Of a DNA stretch of 64,000 nucleotides, positions 47,689 through 57,149 are shown in pieces; within the stretch, counting starts at the first letter, position 1; the number at the start of each line of letters is the position of its first letter. Origin of the DNA: Bacillus sp. Marseille-Q1617. Lineage in GTDB: Bacteria; Bacillota; Bacilli; Bacillales; Bacillaceae_B. Position numbers and translations under genes: made by a program. The stretch lies in NCBI RefSeq assembly GCF_903645295.1, contig NZ_CAHJXM010000003.1, positions 62,001-126,000 of the forward strand. Reading direction: 5' to 3'. Under the pieces are notes generated by a model. That model was not told where the DNA came from. It worked only from the letters and a program-made list of their open reading frames with translations, and made no database searches.

Positions 47689-48255
47689 ATGTCCAACCTC
47701 ATACTTGCTTCACAATCTCCTCGCCGAAAACAGCTTCTTCAACAGCTTCAACTTTCTTTCACCACCATTAGCAGCAATGTCGATGAAACGGTTGCGTCTC
47801 ATCTGAAACCCCACGAAGTGGTCACGGAACTCGCGCTCAGAAAAGCAAAAGAAATTTCAGCAATGCATCCTGATTCATACGTTTTGGGATCGGACACTGT
47901 GGTAGCCCACGGGGATTCCAGCCTTGGAAAGCCTCAATCAGAGGAAGAAGCCAGAGAGATGCTCAGCATGCTGTCCGGCAAAACGCACTCGGTATATACG
48001 GGTGTCGCGATTCTTAAAGGTGAGAAACAAACTCTATTTTATGAAAAAACAGATGTTACGTTCTGGGAGTTGACACCTGGAGAAATCGACGATTACATCG
48101 CTTCTGAAGAGCCCTTTGATAAAGCGGGGGGATACGGTATTCAGGGACTCGGGGCAAAGCTGGTAAAGGAAATCACGGGGGATTATTTCTCTGTGGTCGG
48201 CCTGCCGATCTCCAAGGTATACCGGGCCCTCCGGGAAATGGGCTGCCTTCAATAA
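47689..48255 (+). CDS. maf: Maf nucleotide pyrophosphatase
   Basis: 188 residues from the ATG at 47689; the frame is open farther upstream without a ribosome site. Family motifs are LILASQSPRRKQLL at the N-terminus, GSDTVVAHGDSSLGKP with the catalytic Asp, and GYGIQGLGAKLVKEI. Maf hydrolyses dTTP, UTP and modified nucleotides, and in B. subtilis its excess inhibits septation. It is followed by radC after 32 bases. Confidence 0.95.
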   Translation: MSNLILASQSPRRKQLLQQLQLSFTTISSNVDETVASHLKPHEVVTELALRKAKEISAMHPDSYVLGSDTVVAHGDSSLGKPQSEEEAREMLSMLSGKTHSVYTGVAILKGEKQTLFYEKTDVTFWELTPGEIDDYIASEEPFDKAGGYGIQGLGAKLVKEITGDYFSVVGLPISKVYRALREMGCLQ

Positions 48256-48287
48256 GAATGGCTCCTTTAACTGACAAAGGAGGACCT

Positions 48288-48992
48288 ATGGAAAAAACAG
48301 TGGAAAAACAGAACAAGCTGATGATACGTGATTACCCTCAGGATGAGAGGCCGAGGGAGCGCCTCATCCAAAGCGGGGCTGCCAGTCTCTCCAATCAGGA
48401 ATTATTGGCGATCCTTCTCAGGACAGGTACGAGATCGGAATCTGTCCTTCAGCTTTCGAACCGGCTCCTGACAAGCTTTGACGGTCTTAATCTATTAAAG
48501 GATGCATCCCTGGAAGAAATCACGAAAACAAAAGGAATCGGACTTGCCAAGGCTGTTCAGATCATGGCGGCGGTCGAACTGGGACGCAGGATCGGCAACC
48601 TTGCTTTCGATGACCGCTACAGTATCCGGTCCCCTGAAGATGGAGCGAATTATGTCATGAATGACATGCGTTTTTTAGCTCAGGAACACTTCGTTTGTCT
48701 TTACCTCAATACCAAAAATCAAGTGCTCCACAAACAGACCATTTTCATCGGCAGTCTGAATGCTTCGATCGTCCATCCGCGTGAAGTGTTCAAAGAAGCC
48801 TTCCGCCGGTCGGCAGCATCGATCATCTGCATCCATAACCACCCGTCCGGTGACCCGACCCCGAGCAGGGAAGATATCGAGGTTACAAAGAGATTGGTAG
48901 AATGCGGGCGGATCATTGGTATTGATATCCTCGATCATCTTATCATCGGTGAGAAAAAATTTATCAGTTTAAAAGAAAAAGGGTATTTATGA
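48288..48992 (+). CDS. radC: RadC family JAB-domain protein
   Basis: 234 residues from the ATG at 48288, behind AAAGGAGG. N-terminal helix-hairpin-helix region (LSNQELLAILLRTGTR) and a C-terminal JAB/MPN domain with HNHPSGDPTPSREDI, the metal-site signature. The name is historical; a role in DNA repair is not established. In B. subtilis it is ysxA, between maf and mreB. Confidence 0.93.
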   Translation: MEKTVEKQNKLMIRDYPQDERPRERLIQSGAASLSNQELLAILLRTGTRSESVLQLSNRLLTSFDGLNLLKDASLEEITKTKGIGLAKAVQIMAAVELGRRIGNLAFDDRYSIRSPEDGANYVMNDMRFLAQEHFVCLYLNTKNQVLHKQTIFIGSLNASIVHPREVFKEAFRRSAASIICIHNHPSGDPTPSREDIEVTKRLVECGRIIGIDILDHLIIGEKKFISLKEKGYL

Positions 48993-49078
48993 CACTAGGA
49001 TTTTTTTAATGGTTACGATATAATTATGCTTATGATTTTTACTCACAATATGCTGATTCATTAAGCGTAGCTCATTGA

Positions 49079-49112
49079 AAAAAGAGTCGTTCTCTAAAGA
49101 ATGAGTCTTTTC
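49079..49112 (+). terminator. Probable terminator after radC
   Basis: AAGA and CGTTCT pair with AGAATG and TCTT across a small internal loop, followed by TT. Confidence 0.45.
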
Positions 49113-49228
49113 GTTATGTCATGAAGTGTCAACTATTGTAAAAAATTCGAGGATGAAGAGTTTGGACAACTCTCCTGTTTATCCAAATAGAGACCAGCCA
49201 ATTTGTATCAGAAAGGGAGATACCATTA

Positions 49229-50236
49229 ATGTTTGGAACGAAAGATTTAGGAATTGATTTAGGCACAGCTAACACGTTGGTGTACGTTAAAGGAAAAGGC
49301 ATCGTTGTACGGGAGCCTTCCGTTGTTGCACTTCAAACTGACAATAAACAGATCGTAGCTGTCGGAAACGATGCGAAGAATATGATCGGAAGAACACCTG
49401 GGAACGTAGTGGCTCTGCGCCCGATGAAAGACGGAGTCATTGCAGACTACGAAACGACTGCTACCATGATGAAATACTACATAAAGCAGGCGACCAAAAA
49501 CAAAGGTCTATTTTCCAGAAAGCCATATGTGATGGTGTGTGTACCGTCCGGAATCACAGGTGTCGAAGAGCGTGCCGTCATTGACGCGACTAGACAAGCA
49601 GGAGCAAGGGATGCCTACACAATAGAAGAGCCTTTTGCAGCTGCCATCGGAGCCAACCTCCCAGTCTGGGAACCGACGGGAAGCATGGTCGTTGATATCG
49701 GGGGCGGAACGACAGAAGTTGCGATCATCTCTCTTGGCGGGATCGTAACAAGCCAGTCAATCCGTGTAGCCGGTGATGAAATGGATGACAGCATCATCAA
49801 CTACATCCGTAAAACATATAACCTTATGATCGGTGACCGCACGTCTGAAACCATCAAGATGGAAGTCGGTTCAGCGGGAAATCCGGAAGGGATTGAATCG
49901 ATGGAAATCCGCGGGCGCGACCTTTTGACAGGACTTCCGAAAACGATTGAAGTGACGGCTGCTGAAATTTCTTCTGCCCTTCATGATACGGTATATACAA
50001 TTGTTGATGCCGTTAAGAGTACCTTGGAAAAAACACCTCCTGAACTTGCAGCTGACATTATGGATAGAGGAATTGTGCTGACTGGCGGAGGCGCATTGCT
50101 TCGCAATATGGACAAGGTGATCAGTGATGAAACGAAAATGCCTGTCCTTATCGCAGAAGAGCCGCTCGACTGCGTAGCAATCGGCACAGGTAAAGCACTT
50201 GACCATATCCATCTTTTTAAAAACCGTGGTAAATAA
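49229..50236 (+). CDS. mreB: Rod-shape actin homologue MreB
   Basis: 335 residues. The phosphate loops [12 protein letters not shown] and [12 protein letters not shown] and the adenosine motif [12 protein letters not shown] are all visible. MreB filaments on the membrane guide the elongation machinery. The ATG follows AAAGGGAG. A terminator and a repeat separate it from mreC, so mreC may have its own promoter. Confidence 0.98.
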   Translation: MFGTKDLGIDLGTANTLVYVKGKGIVVREPSVVALQTDNKQIVAVGNDAKNMIGRTPGNVVALRPMKDGVIADYETTATMMKYYIKQATKNKGLFSRKPYVMVCVPSGITGVEERAVIDATRQAGARDAYTIEEPFAAAIGANLPVWEPTGSMVVDIGGGTTEVAIISLGGIVTSQSIRVAGDEMDDSIINYIRKTYNLMIGDRTSETIKMEVGSAGNPEGIESMEIRGRDLLTGLPKTIEVTAAEISSALHDTVYTIVDAVKSTLEKTPPELAADIMDRGIVLTGGGALLRNMDKVISDETKMPVLIAEEPLDCVAIGTGKALDHIHLFKNRGK

Positions 50237-50252
50237 TCAACTTAAATGAAGT

Positions 50253-50309
50253 GGGGACTGTTCCTTAAAGTACTTCACCATAGTACATTAAGGCGTCCCC
50301 CTCTTTTTT
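50253..50309 (+). terminator. Terminator after mreB
   Basis: GGGGAC and CCTTAA pair with TTAAGG and GTCCCC, with inner pairing AGTAC/GTACT, followed by TCTTTTTT. Confidence 0.75.
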
Positions 50310-50429
50310 CGCTTCCTGAATGTCGAAAAAGTAAATAATTTGGAATGATATCAATATCAAATAGATTTTGATATAGTATTTAATAGAATTAGGCTCTGTT
50401 AAAGCTTACAGTTGTTATCAGCTCGATCT

Positions 50430-50560
50430 AGCTGTTGATTGGAGTGCAAGGCGGAGACTCCAGCGGGAAAAGCGAGACTGGAGAGACCCCGCAGTTACGC
50501 AGCGACGAGGTGGCTCACCGGCCGCCCGCGGAAAGCGGAGTCTTGCACGGTAATGAACAG
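50430..50560 (+). repeat. Dispersed GC-rich repeat, copy 5
   Basis: Inverted ends GCTGTTGATT and AATGAACAGC (one mismatch), then GTGCAAGGCGGAGACTCC, GAGACCCCGCAG, CGACGAGGTGGCTCACCG and CCCGCGGAAAGCGGAGTCTT. It lies between the mreB terminator and mreC. The rest of 50237-50605 shows no gene. Confidence 0.82.
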
Positions 50561-50605
50561 CGGTATTTAACAGGCTAAGAATTAATAAAGGTTGAGGTGT
50601 ACAGC

Positions 50606-51490
50606 ATGCCACAATTCTTCCTGAACAAACGATTAATCATCCTGCTTGTAAGCATCATCGTTCTCGTAGCATTGATTGGATTTTCGTTACGTGAAAGAGA
50701 CAGCATCAGCTGGCCCGAGCAGTTCGTGAAAGATATGGTAGGATTCGGACAATCATTGATCTCCAAACCTGTCAATTATACAGGCGGAGTCATCGAAAAC
50801 GTAAAAGATCTTCAAAATACATACACAGAAAATGAAAAACTGAAATCCCGCCTTGACGAGCTCGTCAAGCTTGAAACGCAGGTAAGGGACCTTAAACAGG
50901 ATAATGAAGAGCTGAGAGGCGTATTAGAGAAAAAAGAAGATTTAAGAAGCTATGATACGATTCAAGCAACGGTCATTGCCAGAAACCCTGACAGATGGCA
51001 GGAGCTGATAACGATCGACAAAGGTGAAGTCAACGGGATCAAATCCGATATGGCCGTCATCTCTTCTGCCGGATTGATTGGAAAGGTCAAAAGTGTGAAT
51101 GAATTTTCATCAACCGTGGAGCTCATCTCTACCAACAACACGAAGAACCGCATCTCCACCGTCATACAAGGAAAACAGGATATCAATGGCTGGATTGAAG
51201 GTTATGACAGTGATAAAAAAGAGATCCTGGTAAAACGGATTCCGAATGACTTGAAAGTGGAAAAAGGATCCAAGGTCATCACTTCGGGACTGGGCGGGGT
51301 ATTTCCTAAAGGGCTGGTAGTCGGTGAAGTAAAAGAAGTGAAGCCGGATCAATATGGCCTGACACAAACAGCACATGTCAAACCGGCAGCAGATTTCTAT
51401 CATTTGGAGCATGTGATGGTGATCGACCGTGAAATGAAGGGTGTCACCGAGGCACCGCCGGAAGAGGATAGCGGGGAGGAAGAGCAATGA
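50606..51490 (+). CDS. mreC: Rod-shape determining protein MreC
   Basis: 294 residues from the ATG at 50606 after GAGGTG. One membrane helix (residues 10-29), a coiled coil (KDLQNTYTENEKLKSRLDELV and on to residue 110), then a double beta-barrel extracellular domain. It links MreB with cell-wall enzymes. The stop overlaps the mreD start. Confidence 0.95.
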   Translation: MPQFFLNKRLIILLVSIIVLVALIGFSLRERDSISWPEQFVKDMVGFGQSLISKPVNYTGGVIENVKDLQNTYTENEKLKSRLDELVKLETQVRDLKQDNEELRGVLEKKEDLRSYDTIQATVIARNPDRWQELITIDKGEVNGIKSDMAVISSAGLIGKVKSVNEFSSTVELISTNNTKNRISTVIQGKQDINGWIEGYDSDKKEILVKRIPNDLKVEKGSKVITSGLGGVFPKGLVVGEVKEVKPDQYGLTQTAHVKPAADFYHLEHVMVIDREMKGVTEAPPEEDSGEEEQ

Positions 51491-52008
51491 TCAACAGGCT
51501 CATCCTTCCTTTAGTGACCCTTCTTATCTTTTACAGTGAAAGTCTTTTTGTCATTCTTTTTCCCAACTTGGAAATGATCGATCAGCGTATTCTGGTGCCT
51601 CATTTCCTGATCATTTTCATCCTATTTATATGTGGTTTCTTTCAATATAAAACCGCCTTATTATACGGATTCATCTTTGGCTTCCTTTTTGATATCTATT
51701 ACACGGAAATCAACGGGATTTATTTAGTATTCTTTCCATTCGTCGTTTTTCTTGCGCATGCCATGATGAAGGTCCTGCATAATAATTTGTTCGTGTTCGC
51801 ACTTATTGTACTGGTGAATCTGTCGGTGCTTGAGTTCCTTGTCTATCAAATCAATGTCATCATACAGCGCACAGATATGACGATCATTCAGTTTGCCGAT
51901 TTGCGCCTGTGGCCGACACTCGCGCTGAACGCGATTTTTTATATTATCTTTGCCTATCCCTTCAAAGTGTTTCTGCAACGGAAACAGAAGCAGCTTCTTG
52001 AAGATTGA
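51487..52008 (+). CDS. mreD: Rod-shape determining protein MreD
   Basis: 173 residues, five or six membrane helices, starting with the ATG that overlaps the mreC stop (ATGA). The segment YGFIFGFLFDIYYTEINGIYLV is the usual MreD signature. It is an integral membrane part of the elongasome. Confidence 0.93.
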   Translation: MINRLILPLVTLLIFYSESLFVILFPNLEMIDQRILVPHFLIIFILFICGFFQYKTALLYGFIFGFLFDIYYTEINGIYLVFFPFVVFLAHAMMKVLHNNLFVFALIVLVNLSVLEFLVYQINVIIQRTDMTIIQFADLRLWPTLALNAIFYIIFAYPFKVFLQRKQKQLLED

Positions 52009-52135
52009 TAGAAGGATTTTGAAAGAAAAAGAGAATTCGTATTTGTGCTTGATATTCGCGAAAATTGTCCTATGAAAAAAGGATATAACCATGCTTATGT
52101 CGAATTTATAGACGACTGAGGTGAAAAATTGCGCC

Positions 52136-52816
52136 ATGAAAAAGAAACCAAATGTAATGATCAAGGGTACTAAAGAAGGACTCACCCTTCATCTCAATGA
52201 TCAATGTTCGTTTGATGAACTTAAGAAAGAGTTGGACGAAAAGCTGTCAGCACATTACCGTGAAACTGAGGGAACCCCTTTGCTCACTGTAAATATCCAA
52301 ACGGGGAACCGTTATCTGACAGAAGATCAAGTTGAAGAGCTGAAGGAAATTGTCAGGCAAAAACGCAATCTCGTAGTAAATGAAGTATGGAGTAATGTCG
52401 TCACAAAAAATGAAGCAGAGAAATTAATGAATGAAAGAAATATAGAAACCTTAACGGGTGTCATTCGCTCAGGTCAAGTGATTGAAACACCGGGGGATCT
52501 CCTGATCGTGGGGGATGTGAACCCTGGGGGAAGGATCCTTGCAGGAGGGAATATCTACATATTAGGTGCTTTGAAAGGAATTGCCCATGCAGGGTGCACA
52601 GGGAAAGAAGAAGCGGTCATCGTCGCTTCGAAAATGCTCCCCACACAGCTTCGTATCGCCGACTGTGTGAATCGAGCCCCTGATCAGCCGCTCGATGAAG
52701 ATCAGCATGATATGGAATGTGCTTACATTGATGAGCACGGGCAGATCGTGGTTGACCGTCTTCAGGTATTAAAGCATCTTAGACCAAATATTACGAGTTT
52801 TAAAGGAGGAAGCTAA
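52136..52816 (+). CDS. minC: Septum-site protein MinC
   Basis: 226 residues from the ATG at 52136, the length of B. subtilis MinC; a GTG at 52121 is inside the GAGGTG site. The N-terminal domain (MIKGTKEGLTLHLND) contacts FtsZ. The C-terminal beta-helix (GDLLIVGDVNPGGRILAGGNIYILGALKGIAHAG) dimerises and binds MinD. It prevents FtsZ ring assembly near poles. Confidence 0.96.
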   Translation: MKKKPNVMIKGTKEGLTLHLNDQCSFDELKKELDEKLSAHYRETEGTPLLTVNIQTGNRYLTEDQVEELKEIVRQKRNLVVNEVWSNVVTKNEAEKLMNERNIETLTGVIRSGQVIETPGDLLIVGDVNPGGRILAGGNIYILGALKGIAHAGCTGKEEAVIVASKMLPTQLRIADCVNRAPDQPLDEDQHDMECAYIDEHGQIVVDRLQVLKHLRPNITSFKGGS

Positions 52817-52817
52817 T

Positions 52818-53621
52818 GTGGGTGAAGCCATAGTTGTTACTTCAGGTAAAGGTGGAGTGGGTAAGACGACTACTTCTGCCAATGTTGGTACAGCATTAGC
52901 TCTACAAGGCAAGAAAGTCTGTCTGATTGATACGGATATCGGTCTCAGAAACCTCGATGTGGTCATGGGCCTCGAAAACCGAATCATTTATGATTTAGTC
53001 GATGTCGTGGAAGGGCGCTGCAAAATTCATCAGGCGCTTGTGAAGGATAAGCGGTTTGAAGACAAATTGTTCCTTCTGCCAGCCGCACAGACAAGTGATA
53101 AGTCAGCGGTGAATCCTGAACAGATGAAGAAACTGGTCCTGGATCTAAAACAGGATTATGATTACATCATCATCGACTGTCCGGCAGGAATCGAACAGGG
53201 CTACAAGAATGCGGTAGCGGGAGCGGACCGTGCAATCGTCGTCACAACTCCGGAAATCTCCGCAGTGCGTGATGCAGACCGCATCATCGGACTGCTTGAG
53301 AAAGAGGACATCGAACCGCCTAAACTGATCATCAACCGCATCCGAAGCCATATGATGAAAAATGGTGAGGCGCTGGATGTAGACGAAATCACTGCACATC
53401 TGTCAATCGACCTGCTCGGGATTGTCGCGGACGATGACAATGTCATCAAGTCCTCCAATAAAGGAGAACCAATCGCCCTTGATTCCACCAGCAAAGCTTC
53501 GATTGCGTATCGGAATATAGCAAGGCGTATCCTGGGGGAATCCGTCCCTCTTCAATCGCTTGAAGAAAGTAAACCAGGCATGTTCTCGAAAATCAAAAAA
53601 CTTTTCGGCGTTAAAGCTTAA
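52818..53621 (+). CDS. minD: Septum-site ATPase MinD
   Basis: 267 residues from a GTG behind AAAGGAGGA, one base after the minC stop. The deviant Walker A is GKGGVGKTT at 10-18 with both lysines. DTDIGLRNLDVVMG and IIIDCPAGIEQG follow. The C-terminal amphipathic helix (GMFSKIKKLFGVKA) binds membrane. It recruits and activates MinC. Confidence 0.97.
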   Translation: MGEAIVVTSGKGGVGKTTTSANVGTALALQGKKVCLIDTDIGLRNLDVVMGLENRIIYDLVDVVEGRCKIHQALVKDKRFEDKLFLLPAAQTSDKSAVNPEQMKKLVLDLKQDYDYIIIDCPAGIEQGYKNAVAGADRAIVVTTPEISAVRDADRIIGLLEKEDIEPPKLIINRIRSHMMKNGEALDVDEITAHLSIDLLGIVADDDNVIKSSNKGEPIALDSTSKASIAYRNIARRILGESVPLQSLEESKPGMFSKIKKLFGVKA

Positions 53622-53641
53622 TAGATTTATAGAAACCGAAA

Positions 53642-53686
53642 GAGACCTGATCAGTGTTCATTTGAATGCCGAACAGGTCTTTTTTA
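53642..53686 (+). terminator. Terminator after minD
   Basis: AGACCTG pairs with CAGGTCT, with a long loop that itself can pair, followed by TTTTT. Confidence 0.7.
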
Positions 53687-53705
53687 TATGGATGAAGTGT
53701 TTTGA

Positions 53706-53739
53706 GCCAGGCACAAATGATTCGCTTTGTGCCAGGCAC
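53706..53739 (+). repeat. Short hairpin with repeated GCCAGGCAC
   Basis: GCCAGGCAC occurs at 53706-53714 and 53731-53739, and GGCACAAA pairs with TTTGTGCC between them. It lies between minD and spoIVFA. Confidence 0.6.
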
Positions 53740-53876
53740 CCACTCCCCTCATCACCATATATTTTGTTTTCTTTCATGAATAATCCCTTCGGACAAGTCA
53801 TACATTGTAGCATGTGAATAGAACAGGCTCGTTTGGCGCGGAGCCGGACAATACCTTAGAAAAAGGAATGGTGTTC

Positions 53877-54665
53877 ATGGGGAATCGAGCGGATGAAATA
53901 AGAAAGCGAATCGCGAAAAGAAAAAAAACAAATAAGATGACCACGCAGCGCGGCTATCCAAACAATTCTTATCTTCTGCCGAGTGATGAAGAACGATACG
54001 GGGCAGAACGGTATTCAAGCTTTGAAGGCGGGCCACCTCCGGAAGGGTTTCATCCGTTGTTCAAAAAAGAGACCTTCATGATGAAGATTTTGGGTGCGGG
54101 CATCATGGTTTTGATCACTGCGATCATGTTCAAAAGTCCTTCACCCGTTTTCGACGAAGCGAAAACGGTGGTCAACCGTACGATGGAGACAGAATTTCAG
54201 TTTGCCGCCATCTCGTCCTGGTATGAGGATCAATTCGGAAAACCCCTTGCCTTGCTTCCTGGAGGGACGGAGGAAAAAGACTCTTCATCCGCCGACACCA
54301 CTAAAGAATATGCACGGCCAGCTTCAGGCAAGGTCGTTGAGAACTTTAAAACGAATGGACAGGGGATCATGCTTGAAACCGGTTTTGGCGAAGATGTGGC
54401 CGCTATGAAGGGAGGGCTGATCATTTTTGCCGGAAAGAAGGATAAGCTCGGGAATACCGTTGTCATCCAGCATGAAGATAAATCGGAATCATGGTACGGC
54501 CATCTCGAATCAATCGAAGTGAATCAATATGAATTTGTTGATAAAGGGTCTGCAGTCGGGAAGGTTTCAACGAGCGGGGAAAGCGATGTCTCCGGGGAAT
54601 TTTATTTTGCCATTAAAATGGGTGATGAATTCATCGACCCGATACAGGTGATATCATTTGACTAA
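53877..54665 (+). CDS. spoIVFA: Stage IV sporulation protein FA
   Basis: 262 residues from the ATG at 53877 (MGNRADEIRKRIAKRKK matches the SpoIVFA N-terminus). The open frame extends to 53814 but without support. One membrane helix (about residues 68-86) is followed by a LytM/M23-like domain (GQGIMLETGFGE, VIQHEDKSESWYGHLESIEV, GEFYFAIKMGDEFIDPIQV). The HxxxD and HxH zinc residues of active peptidases are missing, as expected for SpoIVFA. It holds and inhibits SpoIVFB in the forespore outer membrane until signalling from the forespore. Confidence 0.95.
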   Translation: MGNRADEIRKRIAKRKKTNKMTTQRGYPNNSYLLPSDEERYGAERYSSFEGGPPPEGFHPLFKKETFMMKILGAGIMVLITAIMFKSPSPVFDEAKTVVNRTMETEFQFAAISSWYEDQFGKPLALLPGGTEEKDSSSADTTKEYARPASGKVVENFKTNGQGIMLETGFGEDVAAMKGGLIIFAGKKDKLGNTVVIQHEDKSESWYGHLESIEVNQYEFVDKGSAVGKVSTSGESDVSGEFYFAIKMGDEFIDPIQVISFD

Positions 54666-55524
54666 TATTACTTCGGCAGTAAAGAAACTCTATATTCATC
54701 CATTGCTCTGGCTTGTCATGGCCATCGGTATAGCGACGGCTCATTTTCTTGAATTGATCATGCTGCTACTGATCATCACCATCCACGAATTGGGCCATGG
54801 GGTGACCGCCCACTATTTTTCGTGGAGAGTGAAAAGGATTGCGCTCCTGCCCTTTGGGGGAGTTGCTGAAATGGATGAGCATGGCAACCGCTCCCTTCGC
54901 GAGGAGTTCTGGGTGATTGTTTCAGGGCCGCTTCAGCATGTCTGGCTCGTTGGGGCAGGATGGCTCTTGATGAAAGGAAGTTTGATCAGCGGGGACTTAT
55001 TTACGCTGTTTCTTCAATTAAATCTTATGGTCCTGCTGTTTAATCTGCTGCCGATCTGGCCGCTTGACGGCGGGAAGCTGATTTCATTATTGCTGTCGCT
55101 CAGGTTCAATTATTTGAAAGCATATGAAATGACGCTGATCAGTTCATTTTCACTCCTTATCCTGTTTCACTTAGCGGTCCTGGTGATTGCCCCGCTTCAT
55201 TTGAATCTCTGGATTGTGCTTTCGTTTCTTTATTTTTCATTATGGATGGACTGGAAGCAGAGGAGGTATAACTTCATGAAGTTCCTGTTGGAGCGTTATT
55301 ACGGGAACAGTCATCAATTCGCTGATTTGAGACCTCTGCCGATCGAAGGAGAAGACACGCTTCTGACGGTAGTGGAACGATTTCATCGCGGTGTGAAGCA
55401 CCCGCTCGTCGTTCTTGAGAAGGGTACTGAAGTCGGCAAGCTTGATGAATATGAACTCCTTCATGCTTTCTTTGCTGAAAAAATGACAAATGCAAAAACA
55501 AAGGATCTTCTCTACCTTTATTGA
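54658..55524 (+). CDS. spoIVFB: Intramembrane metalloprotease SpoIVFB (site-2 protease)
   Basis: 288 residues from a TTG inside the last codons of spoIVFA (8-base overlap). The zinc site is HELGH (His43, Glu44, His47), with Asp137 in LLPIWPLDGGK. About six membrane helices precede a C-terminal CBS-type domain (RPLPIEGEDTLLTVVERF). It cleaves pro-SigK in the mother cell, linking late gene expression to the forespore. Confidence 0.96.
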   Translation: MTNITSAVKKLYIHPLLWLVMAIGIATAHFLELIMLLLIITIHELGHGVTAHYFSWRVKRIALLPFGGVAEMDEHGNRSLREEFWVIVSGPLQHVWLVGAGWLLMKGSLISGDLFTLFLQLNLMVLLFNLLPIWPLDGGKLISLLLSLRFNYLKAYEMTLISSFSLLILFHLAVLVIAPLHLNLWIVLSFLYFSLWMDWKQRRYNFMKFLLERYYGNSHQFADLRPLPIEGEDTLLTVVERFHRGVKHPLVVLEKGTEVGKLDEYELLHAFFAEKMTNAKTKDLLYLY

Positions 55525-55646
55525 CGAATGGGGAGAGACTGTATAAAGTGAATAATAGAAAATACACAAAGGTTTGACGCCGCGTCATTCCTTTTCTTTT
55601 TGTCCGAGAAAAATGACGTGTTCATATAGAAAAGAGGGATCCTCCG

Positions 55647-57092
55647 GTGGAAGAAATCATTGTGCACGGAAAAGGCAGAGAAAAACGATGGGTTCTGCGT
55701 AAAGATCAGAAGGTCGGCGGGCTTTACACGTATCAGCCGCAGGAAGAAACGCTGACAGGAAATATTTATTACGCCAAGGTGGTCAAGGTACAAAAAGGGC
55801 TTAGTGCAGCATTCGTGGATATCGGCGGGGATAAAAACGGTTATCTTCATGAAAAAGATTTTCCCCAGAACGTTGCAGCCTATCACACTGGCGATACGGC
55901 TGTGCCGATTGCGAAATGTGTACATGAAGGCCAAAAAATCCTTGTTCAGGTAACAAAAGATGCAGTGGGAACCAAAGGTCCGAAATTGTCTGCCGTCATC
56001 GAACTGAAGGGCGAGCATCTTGTTTATATGCCGGAGGGACATTACATCGCCGTTTCCAAAAAACTCGATGAATCGAAAAGGCGGGATCTGAAACGTTTCG
56101 GGAAAGAATGGAAAACCGAAGAGGAAGGGGTAGTCTTCCGTACCAATGCTTCAAGCGCTGAAAGTGACGTTTTGACTGAAGAGCTGAATACATTGAGAAG
56201 CCGTTTTCAGGATCTCGAGGGATTGAGCAGGAGAAGCAAAGCTCCCGCCCTTCTATTTAAAGAGGATGCCTTCTATAAAGATCTTTTTGACCGATTGAAA
56301 ACAGGCGAAGGCGGACAAGTCGTGGTCGATGACTCTGAGACCTTCCACCATATAAAAGGATGGATCGATGCTCATTACAGCGGCAAATGGAGAATGGAAC
56401 TGTATCAGGATAGAGAGAATATCTTTCAGCATTTTGGGGTCTCGTCTGTTTGGAAAAACGCGATGAAAAAAGTGGTGTGGCTTGATAATGGGGCGTTCCT
56501 GCTAATCGAATCGACAGAAGCCCTTACGGTGGTGGACGTCAATTCGGGTAAATTCACAGGCAAAGATGATCTTTCTCAGACCGTATTGAAGACGAACGTA
56601 TTGGCCGCCTTGGAAATGGCGAGGCAACTGGTCCTCCGTAACATCAGCGGCATCATCCTGATCGATTTCATTGATATGAAAAAAGAGAGTCATCAGGAGG
56701 AAGTGTTATCAGCGTTCAGAGATGCCCTTAAGGATGATTCACAACGCACGACCATCCTGGGCTTCACTTCACTTGGCGTCCTGGAGCTGACGAGAAAAAG
56801 GACCAGGCCTTCATTAAATGAATATGTAACCGTCCCTTGTCCTGTATGCAGCGGCACCGGCCGGATCATTAGTCCCGAAAGCAAAGCGTTTCAACTGGAG
56901 AGAGAGCTGTGGGAATATCAGGGCACAGACACATCACAAATCATAATAGAGGGAACGAAAGATGTGCTCGACGTATTTGCCGGAAGTGATAAGCATCATC
57001 TAAAAAGATTGGAGAAAGCTTTGAAGGTGAAGCTTGATCTACATGTCATCGATCATTCACATCCTTTTTATCAAATCACAAAGTTAATATGA
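55647..57092 (+). CDS. rng: Ribonuclease E/G family endoribonuclease
   Basis: 481 residues from a GTG. An S1-like domain is embedded in the first 140 residues (LTGNIYYAKVVKVQKGLSAAFVDIG and KILVQVTKDAVGTKGPKLS). The DNase I-like catalytic domain has Asp297 (TVVDVNSGKF) and Asp340 (IILIDFIDM). The zinc link is CPVCSGTG near residue 398. It would cut single-stranded AU-rich RNA and mature rRNA. B. subtilis lacks an RNase E/G and relies on RNase Y and J, so this gene is an addition compared with that species. It follows spoIVFB. Confidence 0.93.
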   Translation: MEEIIVHGKGREKRWVLRKDQKVGGLYTYQPQEETLTGNIYYAKVVKVQKGLSAAFVDIGGDKNGYLHEKDFPQNVAAYHTGDTAVPIAKCVHEGQKILVQVTKDAVGTKGPKLSAVIELKGEHLVYMPEGHYIAVSKKLDESKRRDLKRFGKEWKTEEEGVVFRTNASSAESDVLTEELNTLRSRFQDLEGLSRRSKAPALLFKEDAFYKDLFDRLKTGEGGQVVVDDSETFHHIKGWIDAHYSGKWRMELYQDRENIFQHFGVSSVWKNAMKKVVWLDNGAFLLIESTEALTVVDVNSGKFTGKDDLSQTVLKTNVLAALEMARQLVLRNISGIILIDFIDMKKESHQEEVLSAFRDALKDDSQRTTILGFTSLGVLELTRKRTRPSLNEYVTVPCPVCSGTGRIISPESKAFQLERELWEYQGTDTSQIIIEGTKDVLDVFAGSDKHHLKRLEKALKVKLDLHVIDHSHPFYQITKLI

Positions 57093-57107
57093 ATTTCTCG
57101 ATTTATA

Positions 57108-57137
57108 TTGACACCTCCTCTCAAATTGTGATAGGAT
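57108..57137 (+). promoter_or_regulatory. Promoter of the rplU operon
   Basis: Perfect TTGACA at 57108-57113 and TAGGAT at 57132-57137 with an 18-base spacer. Confidence 0.6.
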
Positions 57138-57149
57138 TCTAATGTTATT

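Noticed and set aside
8600..50560. CRISPR array formed by the GC-rich repeats
   Set aside because: Copies are thousands of bases apart, variable in length and without regular spacers or cas genes.
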